A stretch of DNA of 33,850 nucleotides, taken from the IMG/VR virus record IMGVR_UViG_3300045996_001459, positions 1 to 33,850 of that record; one strand, 5' to 3'. Below, piece by piece: positions 16,257 to 23,452 of the stretch. The notes below the pieces were generated by a model, which saw nothing but the letters and a program-made list of their open reading frames with translations, was not told the DNA's origin and searched no databases. Made by a program: the position numbers and the translations under genes. The DNA comes from a virus. The first letter of the stretch is position 1, and every line of letters starts with the position of its first letter.

Positions 16257-16660
16257 CACCGGAACAGGAAAATTTTTTAATAGTCTTTGAAAACTCACTT
16301 GGAATAGTGATGACTGCGTGTGAAAAGTTTGATATTTCACGCAAGACATACTATAACTGGCGGGATTCCTGCGAAGAGTTTGCAACGGCGTGTGACCGGA
16401 TAAAAGAACAGTCCGTAGATTTTAGCGAAAGCAAGTTATTTGAACTGATAAATGGTGTAACATCGGTAAAATATGCCAAAAAGGAAGGTGAAGAAGATGT
16501 GATCTACGACATACCGCCAAATGCAAATTGCGTTATGTTCCACCTGAAAACTATCGGTAAAAAGCGTGGATATGTGGAGAAAACGGAAGTAGATACAACA
16601 GAAGTAAAAAAACTGACAGTCAATATACGGAGAATCCTGCCCGATGGAAGTCGTGACTGA
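16253..16660 (+). CDS. terS: Terminase small subunit (putative)
   Basis: A 135-residue protein directly upstream of, and overlapping, the large terminase gene. The N-terminal half has a helix-turn-helix of small terminase type (GIVMTACEKFDISRKTYYNWRD, split around the turn), which binds the pac site. The middle is helical (oligomerisation) and the C-terminal part is basic/beta (ELTVNIRR-like end), which would contact the large subunit. The Trp/Tyr-rich recognition helix (YYNW) is typical. Motifs, size and position agree. Confidence 0.75.
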   Translation: MTPEQENFLIVFENSLGIVMTACEKFDISRKTYYNWRDSCEEFATACDRIKEQSVDFSESKLFELINGVTSVKYAKKEGEEDVIYDIPPNANCVMFHLKTIGKKRGYVEKTEVDTTEVKKLTVNIRRILPDGSRD

Positions 16661-17918
16661 TTTAGGAGTGAATGACTGTTATATTCCCCTTTTAGATAAT
16701 GAAGATAGATACCTAATCCTTTATGGCGGGGCTGGATCTGGAAAATCGTGGTTTGCAGCTCAAAAGATTTTACTCAGGGTTTTAAATGAAGAAGGTCATA
16801 GGATATTGGTTCTGCGAAAAGTAGCGCGCACTATGCGTGAATCTGTTTTTTCTCTTTTAAAAGACGTTATAAAAGCTGAAGATTGGAGCGATTTCTTCAC
16901 TATAAAGGAAAACGAAATGCACTTCAGGTGCATTAACGGAAATGAGATTATAAGCGCGGGTGTAGATGATCCTGAGAAACTTAAATCTATTGCAGGGATT
17001 ACATCAGTTTGGATTGAAGAAACAACGGAACTAAGCGAAAACGAATTTGATCAGGTGGATTTGCGATTACGTGGAGAAACCAAAAACTATAAACAAATTC
17101 TCCTCTGTTTTAATCCGATTGATGAAACGCATTGGCTGAAAAAGAGATTTTTTGACACGCACCCCGCTGACTGCACCGTTACGCATACAACGTATTTAGA
17201 TAACGGTGAAATCGGCAAAGAGTACAAAGAGATTCTGCTTTCTTTAAAAGTTAAAAACCCGCCGTATTACGAAGTTTATTGCCTTGGAAAGTGGGGACGC
17301 TTAAAAGAAGGGTTCATATTCAAATCCGATTATTACAGCGAATGGAATGAAATTCCACAGGACGCGCGCGGCGTGATCTACTGTGATCCGAACCTTTCAA
17401 AGAAAAGCGAAGGTGACACCACGGCAATAGTAAAGCTTCTGTATTCTGCTTCTACGCATAAATACTATATAGCTGATGCGGTTTGCCGTTCATTCAGTGA
17501 CAGTAACGAACTGTTACGTGAAGTGCTGAGTATGCGGGACGATCAGGCTAAAAGTATTGCATTTGATGGCCATGTAAATCAGGAATCTACATGGAGTATG
17601 CATATTCAGAACTATTGCAGGCAGAGAAATTTACCTTTTCCGGTGGTGGAATTTAAGCGATACCGCGTGGATGACCTGGCGAAAAATGCACAGTGGGTGT
17701 GGACTGATAACGCTTTTCAATTCCCGCCGCATTTTAAAGCTCGTGAAGATGGTGAACGGTTCGCTTCACAAATGTTCTCTTTTGCCGGAAAAAAAGCCGG
17801 GAATAAAGACGATGCACCGGACGCGCTTATATGTGCATTGGAATTTATCACCGAACGCGGAATGACACGAAACAATATGAGTGCAATCGCAAAATCTTTA
17901 CTAACAAAACATACATAA
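16644..17918 (+). CDS. terL: Terminase large subunit, PBSX-type
   Basis: A 424-residue packaging motor. ATPase domain: Walker A GGAGSGKS (28-35), Walker B VWIEE (122-126), coupling motif LLCFNP (153-158). Nuclease domain of RNase H fold: CDP (Asp248) with GDTT (Asp258), AFDGH (Asp308) and the C-terminal DDAPDAL (389-395). Length and motifs fit the PBSX/Terminase_3 family, whose members often package by headful, which agrees with a circular assembly. It overlaps the small subunit gene by 17 bp and is followed 5 bp later by the portal gene. Confidence 0.95.
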   Translation: MEVVTDLGVNDCYIPLLDNEDRYLILYGGAGSGKSWFAAQKILLRVLNEEGHRILVLRKVARTMRESVFSLLKDVIKAEDWSDFFTIKENEMHFRCINGNEIISAGVDDPEKLKSIAGITSVWIEETTELSENEFDQVDLRLRGETKNYKQILLCFNPIDETHWLKKRFFDTHPADCTVTHTTYLDNGEIGKEYKEILLSLKVKNPPYYEVYCLGKWGRLKEGFIFKSDYYSEWNEIPQDARGVIYCDPNLSKKSEGDTTAIVKLLYSASTHKYYIADAVCRSFSDSNELLREVLSMRDDQAKSIAFDGHVNQESTWSMHIQNYCRQRNLPFPVVEFKRYRVDDLAKNAQWVWTDNAFQFPPHFKAREDGERFASQMFSFAGKKAGNKDDAPDALICALEFITERGMTRNNMSAIAKSLLTKHT

Positions 17919-17923
17919 TCACC

Positions 17924-19123
17924 ATGTACCAATTAGCTGAACTAAACAAAAAGCTGCTGCCATCAGTAGAATACGCATTTAAAAAGCTTGCTGAAGCTGA
18001 TAAAGCAGACGACAAACGCGATGTACGTCCTCTTATGTCAATTCTATACAGGATAGTACAGGCGTCACCACGTACACGCGGGCACTTAATGACACGCTCC
18101 ACAGGTGTAAGTTCTTTTACATGGGAATTGACCTCTGAAGATGACAGCTTACAAGAAGAACTGATATTGGTGAAGTCGCGCCTTCGTGATGCTATCCGTT
18201 CAATACTTCGCTATTCCGTAGATACAGCCGCTTACGGTGCAATGCTTCTGCAATTAGCATGGGAATTATCACCACAGACGAAAGCACAGACACCGCGGCT
18301 TGTAAAACGTTACCTTCCTTTTGAATTTGAACGCTATGATGAATCCAGCGTTGCAATATTTGATGACACTGCCAAGCTCAATCGTAAGAAAGTAGCTCCG
18401 GAAGATTATAATTTTATCTATGCTTTTGATGATTCTACCGAGCGTGGCGGCGTGTTGCGAACTATTATGATCCATGAGATTCTCAGGCACGAAACAGTTT
18501 TAGAGTGGGCTAACTTTAACCAAAGGTTAAAAGGTGTCGTTGCGGGAATGATAAATATTGACGAAATACGAAAAGCGGGATTGAATGATGAACAGACAGC
18601 GGAGCAAATTGAAGCTTTGGATGCTACATTAGCGGGTGCAGGAAAGAATAATTATCTAAAAGCGATACATGGCATAGATATTCAATTCAAAACACTTGTA
18701 GAAGCTGCCGGCAATGTTTCTTTTAAAGAATATTTGCAAATGCTGGAAAATTCCATCGCTATTGCAATACTTGGTCAGGCTAACACAGCAGAACTTCCTT
18801 CAGGTGGTGGCAGCCGTGCCGCGTTGCAGATTTTAAACATGATCCGTGCCGATATTGTTTATAACGATATGCAGCGTTGCACAGAGCTTATCAATAATTT
18901 ACTACTGACTGACTACCGGTTGAATAAAGATAACACAGCTACTACCGTTCCTTATGAATTCACCTTCATACATGATGAAGCGATTGATATAGAAACATAT
19001 TCAGTTGTAATCGGAAATTGCATTGATCACGGCATTCCGCTTGATGCTTCTGAAGTATATACAAAGCTTTCACTTCAGCAGCCGAAACCCGGTGAAGAAC
19101 TAAAAGTCACTCCTGCACTATAA
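17924..19123 (+). CDS. Portal protein, Mu gp29-like (DUF935)
   Basis: A 399-residue protein with the DUF935 layout: N-terminal helices and a region with TRSTGVSSFTWEL, a long central portion (WANFNQRLKGVVAGMINID), the segment GNVSFKEYLQMLENSIAIAILGQ followed by a Gly-rich GGGSRAALQ, and a C-terminal helical stem/crown. I chose the ATG at 17924, 5 bp after the terminase stop; an earlier in-frame ATG at 17831 lies inside the terminase gene and adds 31 unlikely residues. It forms the dodecameric DNA channel at the capsid vertex. Overlaps the next gene by one base. Confidence 0.9.
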   Translation: MYQLAELNKKLLPSVEYAFKKLAEADKADDKRDVRPLMSILYRIVQASPRTRGHLMTRSTGVSSFTWELTSEDDSLQEELILVKSRLRDAIRSILRYSVDTAAYGAMLLQLAWELSPQTKAQTPRLVKRYLPFEFERYDESSVAIFDDTAKLNRKKVAPEDYNFIYAFDDSTERGGVLRTIMIHEILRHETVLEWANFNQRLKGVVAGMINIDEIRKAGLNDEQTAEQIEALDATLAGAGKNNYLKAIHGIDIQFKTLVEAAGNVSFKEYLQMLENSIAIAILGQANTAELPSGGGSRAALQILNMIRADIVYNDMQRCTELINNLLLTDYRLNKDNTATTVPYEFTFIHDEAIDIETYSVVIGNCIDHGIPLDASEVYTKLSLQQPKPGEELKVTPAL

Positions 19124-19632
19124 TGAAAATAATCCTTAAAGATACTACGCTTAATCGTGCCGGACAGCGTATAGTAGCTATTATAAAGCAACGGACGTTA
19201 GAAGGTATAGATAAGGATGGAAATCCTTTTAAACCGTATTCTACACGTCCGTTTGCTATGCCAGCGGGTGCAATGACACAGAGAACCCGCAAGAGCCTGT
19301 ATAAAGATGGAAAAATTCAGTATTTTAAAAGGAATGGTAAGCTGTGGGTAGTGGTAAAAGATGGCTATGCGGGATTTAAGAAGGTTAATAATAATAAAAC
19401 TGCTTATGATGGTACGGTGAATCTATCTGCTACCGGCGATATGATGCGCGGAATTACCGTACTGAGTGCAAGTAATAACACTATTACAATAGGCACAACA
19501 CGCACAGAAGCTGCTAAAAAGTTAATGTGGAATATAGATAAAGGCCGCAATCCTTTGGGAATCACAGCCAGTGACTTGAATGATCCTGTTTTAATAAAGA
19601 TTCTTGCTGAAGGTGTGATTATTCAGTTTTAA
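19123..19632 (+). CDS. Phage virion morphogenesis protein, Mu gpG-like
   Basis: A 169-residue basic protein resembling gpG/virion-morphogenesis (tail-completion) proteins. It has an N-terminal helix (RAGQRIVAIIKQRTLEG), the motif GIDKDGNPFKPYS typical of this family, a YDGTVNLSATGDMMRGI core and a C-terminal beta end. It follows the portal gene, with ATG overlapping its stop, as G follows the portal and F genes in Mu. The gpF-like gene here is its convergent neighbour rather than its upstream partner. Confidence 0.75.
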   Translation: MKIILKDTTLNRAGQRIVAIIKQRTLEGIDKDGNPFKPYSTRPFAMPAGAMTQRTRKSLYKDGKIQYFKRNGKLWVVVKDGYAGFKKVNNNKTAYDGTVNLSATGDMMRGITVLSASNNTITIGTTRTEAAKKLMWNIDKGRNPLGITASDLNDPVLIKILAEGVIIQF

Positions 19633-19694
19633 AGTGCAACATACTGCCCCTTTAAAGCATTATACTGCTATAAATGTTAATAAATAGTGTGAAT

Positions 19695-19710
19695 GTGCAG
19701 GATAATGCAC
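19695..19710. terminator. Weak hairpin between convergent operons
   Basis: GTGCA (19695-19699), six-base loop, TGCAC (19706-19710) lie in the 90-bp gap between the rightward gpG-like and leftward gpF-like genes. The stem is only 5 bp with no T run, so termination is doubtful; it is the only structure I see in this gap. Confidence 0.25.
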
Positions 19711-19722
19711 CAATATAAATAA

Positions 19723-20343
19723 TTATTCACCATCCACCCAATCATGCTTACATCTGAATCCACCTTTATACAGCAATACAGGCAAACCCTGCCCATTGCT
19801 CATTTTCTCAATTTCAGCTATCGTATAGGATTTCCCTAAGTGACCTTTACACCACGAACGTTCAGCTGGCGGCCCGATCAGCTTTAACTTTTTAACTCCT
19901 GCTTCCTGCATATCAGCTACATTCTTTGCTGCGTCAAATCCACTAAGCGCTGTTCTTGTAATAGCATCGGCATAGTGCCCGAACGTTCCAATAATACGCT
20001 CAGTTGCTTTTTTAATATCCTTGCTGCCCTGCCCTTTCTCAATGCCGTCAATGACTGTTTTTAATACTCTGCGATTGATCCTATTGCCAGCGCGAGCAAA
20101 TTCCTTGCCAGTGGTCTTTAGTACGGTAGCTGTGTACTTAGTGAGCGTTTTATTCATGGTGCGGGACGTAAGCCACTCAAATTCTTTTTCAGCTTCCTTT
20201 AGCATGGAATCGGACAGACCGTTATACACCTGCTTATTAAAAAGCTTGTTCAGTTCACGTCGTAGCTTCTGCGAAGTCCAACCCTCACTAATGGCATAAT
20301 CAACTAATTCACGTAATCGCTTCTGAATTTCTTTAGGATGCAT
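19723..20343 (-). CDS. Minor head protein, Mu gpF / SPP1 gp7-like
   Basis: A protein of about 206 residues. The N-terminal half is helical, and the C-terminal end carries the family signature of phage head morphogenesis proteins: a Cys-His region (SWCKGHLGKSYTIAEIEKM), NGQGLPV and a final GGFRCKHDW with the conserved Cys-x-His-x-Trp. gpF-like proteins enter the procapsid with the portal. I chose the ATG at 20343, which has AGGTGG five bases upstream; a GTG at 20352 would add three residues. It is the only morphogenesis gene in the leftward early block, overlapping the Ogr-like gene by 11 bp. Confidence 0.8.
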   Translation of the reverse strand: MHPKEIQKRLRELVDYAISEGWTSQKLRRELNKLFNKQVYNGLSDSMLKEAEKEFEWLTSRTMNKTLTKYTATVLKTTGKEFARAGNRINRRVLKTVIDGIEKGQGSKDIKKATERIIGTFGHYADAITRTALSGFDAAKNVADMQEAGVKKLKLIGPPAERSWCKGHLGKSYTIAEIEKMSNGQGLPVLLYKGGFRCKHDWVDGE

Positions 20344-20560
20344 TGTTACCACCTAATGCATTATACGTGCGTACAGTTTTGGTGATCGCTACCGTAAGCG
20401 TGGTCTCAGATAAGAACCTGGCGTTGCAATTGTTATTCTCGCATTGATAAACGCGCGTATCACAATGCTCACTATCTACCCATTTCCCGTTTTTAAAACG
20501 CCTGCCTTTGTGTGTCCTGACTAAAGTGAGTGTTTCTTTTAAACAATGCTTACAGGTCAT
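20333..20560 (-). CDS. Ogr/Delta-like zinc-finger protein, candidate late-gene activator
   Basis: A 75-residue protein with two cysteine pairs, CKHC (Cys3, Cys6) and CENNNC (Cys40, Cys45). The second part, TRVYQCENNNCNARFLS, closely follows the pattern of P2 Ogr and P4 Delta, where a Tyr-x-Cys-x4-Cys-x3-Phe block ends the finger. In P2 this family binds a dyad about 55 bp upstream of late promoters and recruits RNA polymerase. The loop between the pairs is 33 residues here, longer than the about 22 usual in Ogr. It is the last regulatory gene of the early operon, just before a head gene. Another zinc-ribbon function is possible. Confidence 0.65.
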   Translation of the reverse strand: MTCKHCLKETLTLVRTHKGRRFKNGKWVDSEHCDTRVYQCENNNCNARFLSETTLTVAITKTVRTYNALGGNNAS

Positions 20561-20611
20561 TGGTGATCTCTTTTTAGTTAAAAATTATTCCCTGCTGTGT
20601 ATGGTGGGTTA

Positions 20612-20624
20612 GTGTGTAAAGTGT
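20612..20624. repeat. 13-bp direct repeat, copy near the Ogr-like gene
   Basis: GTGTGTAAAGTGT at 20612-20624 is repeated exactly at 20772-20784. Read leftward (ACACTTTACACAC) one copy precedes the Ogr-like gene and the other precedes the small gene at 20624-20758. It contains a -35-like TTTACA, so it may be a shared promoter or operator element. Confidence 0.5.
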
Positions 20625-20758
20625 TAGCTTATCGCTTTGATTCGTGATTCTGTGAATTGAATACGCTGTATCAATTGTTTTTGTATTGTTATGCTATTAA
20701 CAAGCTGCAGTAGTGCAGTCATTATTAAAATTTGATTTTCTAATATAGTCTTTTCCAT
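20624..20758 (-). CDS. Very small hypothetical protein (44 aa)
   Basis: An ATG at 20758 with AGGTGGT just upstream opens a 44-codon frame ending with TAA at 20624. The product is a Gln/Ile/Leu-rich amphipathic helix (EKTILENQILIMTALLQ...), likely a short coiled coil. It fills most of the otherwise gene-free 237 bp between the Ogr-like gene and the gene at 20798; the rest of that gap holds two copies of a 13-bp repeat. Not recognised; the ribosome binding site and the heptad-like pattern are the support. Confidence 0.45.
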   Translation of the reverse strand: MEKTILENQILIMTALLQLVNSITIQKQLIQRIQFTESRIKAIS

Positions 20759-20771
20759 TACCACCTCTATC

Positions 20772-20784
20772 GTGTGTAAAGTGT
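20772..20784. repeat. 13-bp direct repeat, copy upstream of the small gene
   Basis: GTGTGTAAAGTGT, identical to 20612-20624. It lies 14 bp before the ATG at 20758 on the leftward strand. Confidence 0.5.
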
Positions 20785-20797
20785 GAATTATTTGGGG

Positions 20798-21055
20798 TTA
20801 GATATAGTCCTTAACAGTTTCCCGCTCTCCGATTAAGCATTGTCCGCGTAGATTCTCTTTTTGGGTTGTAAATACTTCCATGCCATGCACGCTCTCAATG
20901 CTGCCAAACATTTCTTTATCCAAGTCAAGTATTGATTCGCGTAACTCATCTTTTAAAGCGAAATACTGCTCCTCGTGCAAAAGTATTGCTTCGGTTTTCC
21001 CACCAACAGCTTGCACGTTCTTTTGAGCCTGTATAATCACATCGGTTATTTTCAC
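20798..21055 (-). CDS. Hypothetical early protein
   Basis: An 85-residue protein starting with GTG at 21055, which overlaps the previous stop (GTGA) and has a strong GAGGTGAGGGA upstream. Predicted mixed alpha/beta: helix 4-20, strand 23-27, helix 31-48, a possible strand with GMEVF and a charged C-terminus. I do not recognise the family. Part of a long chain of overlapping early genes. Confidence 0.6.
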   Translation of the reverse strand: MKITDVIIQAQKNVQAVGGKTEAILLHEEQYFALKDELRESILDLDKEMFGSIESVHGMEVFTTQKENLRGQCLIGERETVKDYI

Positions 21056-21402
21056 TCCCTCACCTCATTTGTTACTGGTTGTGGATTGGATTGGATTGTT
21101 TTAATAGCTACACGAGCAAACTTTTTATAATAATCAATGTCCTGATTCACTACTTTTGTTATGTTTAAAGAAGTCCACACGCCTTCACGAGCTTGCCTGT
21201 CTGAAATCTCTATTCTTTTAAGAATACAGTAGGAACCCCAAAGCTCATGGTTTATTCCAACTCCAAACCGTCCACTAATTGCCTTTAAAATCTTTTGCAA
21301 GGATTCCAGTTCTTCATTTGTTAGGCGATGTGGATTCTCTTTTAAATCCTTCATGCCAAGCGCAAAAGCAACCTCATACTCCAAATCTTTAGCGTTCACC
21401 AC
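21052..21402 (-). CDS. Hypothetical early protein
   Basis: A 116-residue protein with no recognised domain. The frame opens with two consecutive GTG codons (21402, 21399) after GGGGGAT; there is no ATG in reach, so a GTG start is needed. The sequence is largely helical with charged residues and one Trp-rich stretch (NHELWGSY). It overlaps the following gene by 4 bp. Confidence 0.6.
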   Translation of the reverse strand: MVNAKDLEYEVAFALGMKDLKENPHRLTNEELESLQKILKAISGRFGVGINHELWGSYCILKRIEISDRQAREGVWTSLNITKVVNQDIDYYKKFARVAIKTIQSNPQPVTNEVRE

Positions 21403-21433
21403 ATCCCCCTTTACAAGTTCATAAAATTTGCAT

Positions 21434-21451
21434 CATATCACTTATGATATG
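21434..21451. promoter_or_regulatory. Perfect inverted repeat in an early intergenic gap
   Basis: CATATCA (21434-21440), four-base spacer, TGATATG (21445-21451). It lies in the 54-bp gap between two leftward genes in an otherwise overlapping gene chain. No T run follows on either strand, so an operator or RNA processing hairpin is more likely than a terminator. Confidence 0.45.
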
Positions 21452-21456
21452 CCGCA

Positions 21457-21831
21457 TTATTGGTTATTTTGTGATACGAGGTCTGTTAATGCTGCCTTTG
21501 ACTGCGCGACTTTGACCGAGGCTTCAAATAGTGAGCCGTGAAGTGTCGGCGCAATACCTGTAAACGGCTCGCTTCTGTTATACTCCCGTTTCAATCTGAA
21601 TGTGAAATAAAGCCCGTCATTGCATTCATCGGTACTACAGCCTGAATAATCTGGCAACTTCCTCACCGCTTCCACACACTCCATCAACTGCGCTGCGTTT
21701 TCGCGGGGATTCCAGTTTCCAATTGTCTTATCAAGCTCGTAGCAATAAAGGCGTATTATCCCGCTTGGGTAAACCTTTTCCACCTCATACCCGCACAGCT
21801 TCGCAAGCAGTATATTTTGTTCGGTACTCAC
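21457..21831 (-). CDS. Hypothetical early protein, possible phage ABA-sandwich fold
   Basis: A 124-residue protein read from GTG at 21831 (AGGTGG upstream; GTGA overlap with the previous stop). The pattern of an N-terminal helix containing LLAKLCGYEV, then NWNPRENAAQLMECVEAVRKL, a strand (YFTFRL) and a final helix with EASVKVAQSKAAL resembles small phage proteins of the ABA-sandwich type, in which a short alpha-beta-alpha unit is common. Function of that family is unknown to me. The assignment is tentative. Confidence 0.6.
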   Translation of the reverse strand: MSTEQNILLAKLCGYEVEKVYPSGIIRLYCYELDKTIGNWNPRENAAQLMECVEAVRKLPDYSGCSTDECNDGLYFTFRLKREYNRSEPFTGIAPTLHGSLFEASVKVAQSKAALTDLVSQNNQ

Positions 21832-22328
21832 TTGCCACCTCCAATGCCGAACACATCGTATTTGTTTTTAAGGGCGTAAGTTATAATCGCAACTTGGTTG
21901 TAATGGCTTTGTGCATACGGCATAGTATATTCCGCTACACATAGGTGAATTTCAAAGTCATCATGAATAAAAACAGTGAACGGGTCTCCCTGTGTATCTT
22001 TGCCGGAAACACTTACAACTCCTAAATTCTCGCTAATTTTTACCCCTTCAATAGTCAAAGGTACACCACCTTCATTCATTGCCATCTTCGCAATCTCAAC
22101 CGCGTGTACCGTGCCGTCAGGTTGGGTTTTGGTGAGGTCGGAGAAGGGTGTGAATTTAAATCTAATTGAGTGCCCCTCAAATAGCTCAAAGTATTCACCT
22201 GTATTCACTAAGATTGTATTGTCCTGCCCGTCATAACCCATTAGGTAATAACCTTCATCACCCTCTAATTCTAAATTCGTTCCGATATAGGATACAATCG
22301 GATTCCACGCCGCCAGTACATTATTCAT
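21828..22328 (-). CDS. Hypothetical early protein
   Basis: A 166-residue protein of mixed beta content (GYYLMGYDGQDNTILVN, strand-rich centre, FTVFIHDDFEIHLCV). I set the start at the ATG at 22328: it has GAGGGGG at good spacing and overlaps the upstream stop by 4 bp (ATGA). A longer in-frame extension to 22418 would run 90 bp into the previous gene. No recognised family. Confidence 0.6.
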   Translation of the reverse strand: MNNVLAAWNPIVSYIGTNLELEGDEGYYLMGYDGQDNTILVNTGEYFELFEGHSIRFKFTPFSDLTKTQPDGTVHAVEIAKMAMNEGGVPLTIEGVKISENLGVVSVSGKDTQGDPFTVFIHDDFEIHLCVAEYTMPYAQSHYNQVAIITYALKNKYDVFGIGGGK

Positions 22329-22762
22329 CGCCCCCTCTCGGTTTTGGATTGGGGAAGGTGAAGTTTCGCTTTTAAAAGCTCGCGTAATTTGTTGACTGTT
22401 TTTTGATGCCTGTACCATAAATTGTGTTCACTCCCGCGTGTGGCTTCTGGTTTCGGAACAAGCGCGGAAAGTTCGTCAGGTAAGCTCAAAACCAACCCCC
22501 GCAACGCATCAACTTCTTGCTGTAATTTCATGTAAGATTTGCCGTCAAGTTTTATTCCTTTTAAAACTTCCGATGGTGTATTGCCTACAAAGTTCAAAGC
22601 GGCGCAGATGTGGCGGGCTGTGGGTTCGTCTTTTATACCAGAGCAAATCTTATCTCCACTGGCGTCAAACACCACCCATTCGCTACGGGTATATCTACCG
22701 CCCGGCACAAGGTGAGTTACTTGCTTAAATTCATATACACACGGCGTTGCAATCTTATTCAT
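22325..22762 (-). CDS. Hypothetical early protein
   Basis: A 145-residue protein with a beta-rich N-terminal part (YEFKQVTHLVPGGRYTRSEW, then VVFDASGDKIC) and a C-terminal helical part with many Leu/Lys. The segment EPTARHICAALN resembles short phage proteins where a residue-update helix ends in CxALN, but I cannot name a family. Overlaps the upstream gene by 8 bp and the downstream gene by 4 bp. Confidence 0.6.
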   Translation of the reverse strand: MNKIATPCVYEFKQVTHLVPGGRYTRSEWVVFDASGDKICSGIKDEPTARHICAALNFVGNTPSEVLKGIKLDGKSYMKLQQEVDALRGLVLSLPDELSALVPKPEATRGSEHNLWYRHQKTVNKLRELLKAKLHLPQSKTERGR

Positions 22763-23027
22763 TGGTTTGCTCTGGTTGTGGTTTGAGTAATGTTGAATAA
22801 TACCCCTTTAAAGAGATAGCTGCGTCGATTGCCTCCTGCTTGGTTAAGTACCCCTCGAATCCAAATCGGGCATTGTACGGCGCAAGCATTATTATTCCGA
22901 GCTTAGGGAAAAAACGCTCCTGTAATTCACTATTTGTAATTTTTTGGAATCCGATCCTGCCAGCCGCCGCATACTCTATTTTCTTGGAATGTTCCAAGGC
23001 GTCAAATTTCTTTTTTGTCATTCTCAT
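22755..23027 (-). CDS. Hypothetical early protein
   Basis: A 90-residue protein with a basic N-terminus (MRMTKKKFDALEHSKK) and no recognised domain. Two in-frame ATGs (23027, 23021) follow GAGGAGATGGAGAG, a rich purine ribosome binding region. One copy of the 18-bp repeat found around the tRNA-like gene (23044-23063) lies just upstream. Confidence 0.55.
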   Translation of the reverse strand: MRMTKKKFDALEHSKKIEYAAAGRIGFQKITNSELQERFFPKLGIIMLAPYNARFGFEGYLTKQEAIDAAISLKGYYSTLLKPQPEQTNE

Positions 23028-23043
23028 CTCTCCATCTCCTCAT

Positions 23044-23063
23044 ATAATCGGCAGTTAAAAAAT
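23044..23063. repeat. Repeat copy A (TAATCGGCAGTTAAAAAA type)
   Basis: First of three copies of a motif with core ATCGGCAGTTAAAAA. This copy spans the stop codon of the gene at 23055-23294 (read leftward, TTTTTTAACTGCCGAT). The other copies are at 23310-23327 and 23453-23471, on both sides of the tRNA-like gene. Confidence 0.65.
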
Positions 23064-23294
23064 ACCAGCTTCAACTAATTCATCGGTACCAAGGCGGCGC
23101 GCAAGCTGTTGAGCAACCGAGCGCATGATTTGCCATTCTTCATTTCCCGTAGCCGAAAGGTCAACCTGTGTGTTTGGTGAATTCCAATTTTCAGGTACTT
23201 TGTAAAAGTTGTCTTTAATGTGAATAAACCCTAAATCTAATGCTTTGGCGTGGCGGATTTCATCAGTAATTCCGCTTTGGTTATTTGTTTTCAT
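23055..23294 (-). CDS. Hypothetical early protein
   Basis: A 79-residue protein with no recognised domain; contains a possible short strand-turn (GFIHIKDNFYKVPENW) and a C-terminal helix. I chose the ATG at 23294 since GGAG lies seven bases upstream; another ATG at 23300 is too close to that site. The open frame extends further upstream through the tRNA-like gene and repeat copy B, which is unlikely to be coding. Confidence 0.5.
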   Translation of the reverse strand: MKTNNQSGITDEIRHAKALDLGFIHIKDNFYKVPENWNSPNTQVDLSATGNEEWQIMRSVAQQLARRLGTDELVEAGIF

Positions 23295-23309
23295 ATTCAT
23301 TCTCCGTAA

Positions 23310-23327
23310 TAAATCGGCAGTTAAAAA
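23310..23327. repeat. Repeat copy B, 3' flank of the tRNA-like gene
   Basis: TAAATCGGCAGTTAAAAA, ending 13 bp from the tRNA-like gene. Identical over 18 bases to copy C on the other flank. Confidence 0.7.
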
Positions 23328-23340
23328 TACGCCGGATTTG

Positions 23341-23440
23341 GCGCCACGGCGGGACTCGAACCCGCAACCCAAGCCATTCACAAGGTTAATTACTTCTCGC
23401 TACTTATCGGCCTGCTCTACCACATTGAGCTACGCGACTC
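23341..23440 (-). tRNA. tRNA-His(GUG)-like gene with a 24-nt insertion in the anticodon arm
   Basis: Read leftward from 23440 it shows: G-1 paired to C73 (the tRNA-His identity feature); an acceptor stem of seven positions with one A-G mismatch and two G-U pairs; T8 A9; D arm GCTC/GAGC with a standard 9-nt loop containing GG; A26; T arm GCGGG-TTCGAGT-CCCGC. The anticodon arm GGCCG/TGGCT is split: 24 extra bases (23407-23384) lie between position 31 and the loop TTGTGAA. Removing them leaves T33, anticodon GTG and A37. It may be a degenerate tRNA, a tRNA with an unusual intron-like insert, or a tRNA decoy. The bases after C73 read CAA, so CCA is not cleanly encoded. Confidence 0.7.
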
Positions 23441-23452
23441 CATACCGGCTTA

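Noticed and set aside
17831-17923. Upstream ATG for the portal gene inside the terminase gene
   Set aside because: Adds 31 residues unlike portal proteins and overlaps the terminase nuclease motif; the ATG at 17924 follows the terminase stop by 5 bp.
12307-20343. Considered whether this is a transposable Mu-like phage
   Set aside because: Head proteins are Mu-like, but there is no DDE transposase, MuB ATPase, tail sheath or contractile baseplate gene, and a tyrosine integrase with attP is present.
23295-23381. N-terminal extension of the 23055 gene through the tRNA-like gene and repeat copy B
   Set aside because: The extension encodes tRNA T-arm sequence; a well-placed GGAG and ATG at 23294 give a better start.
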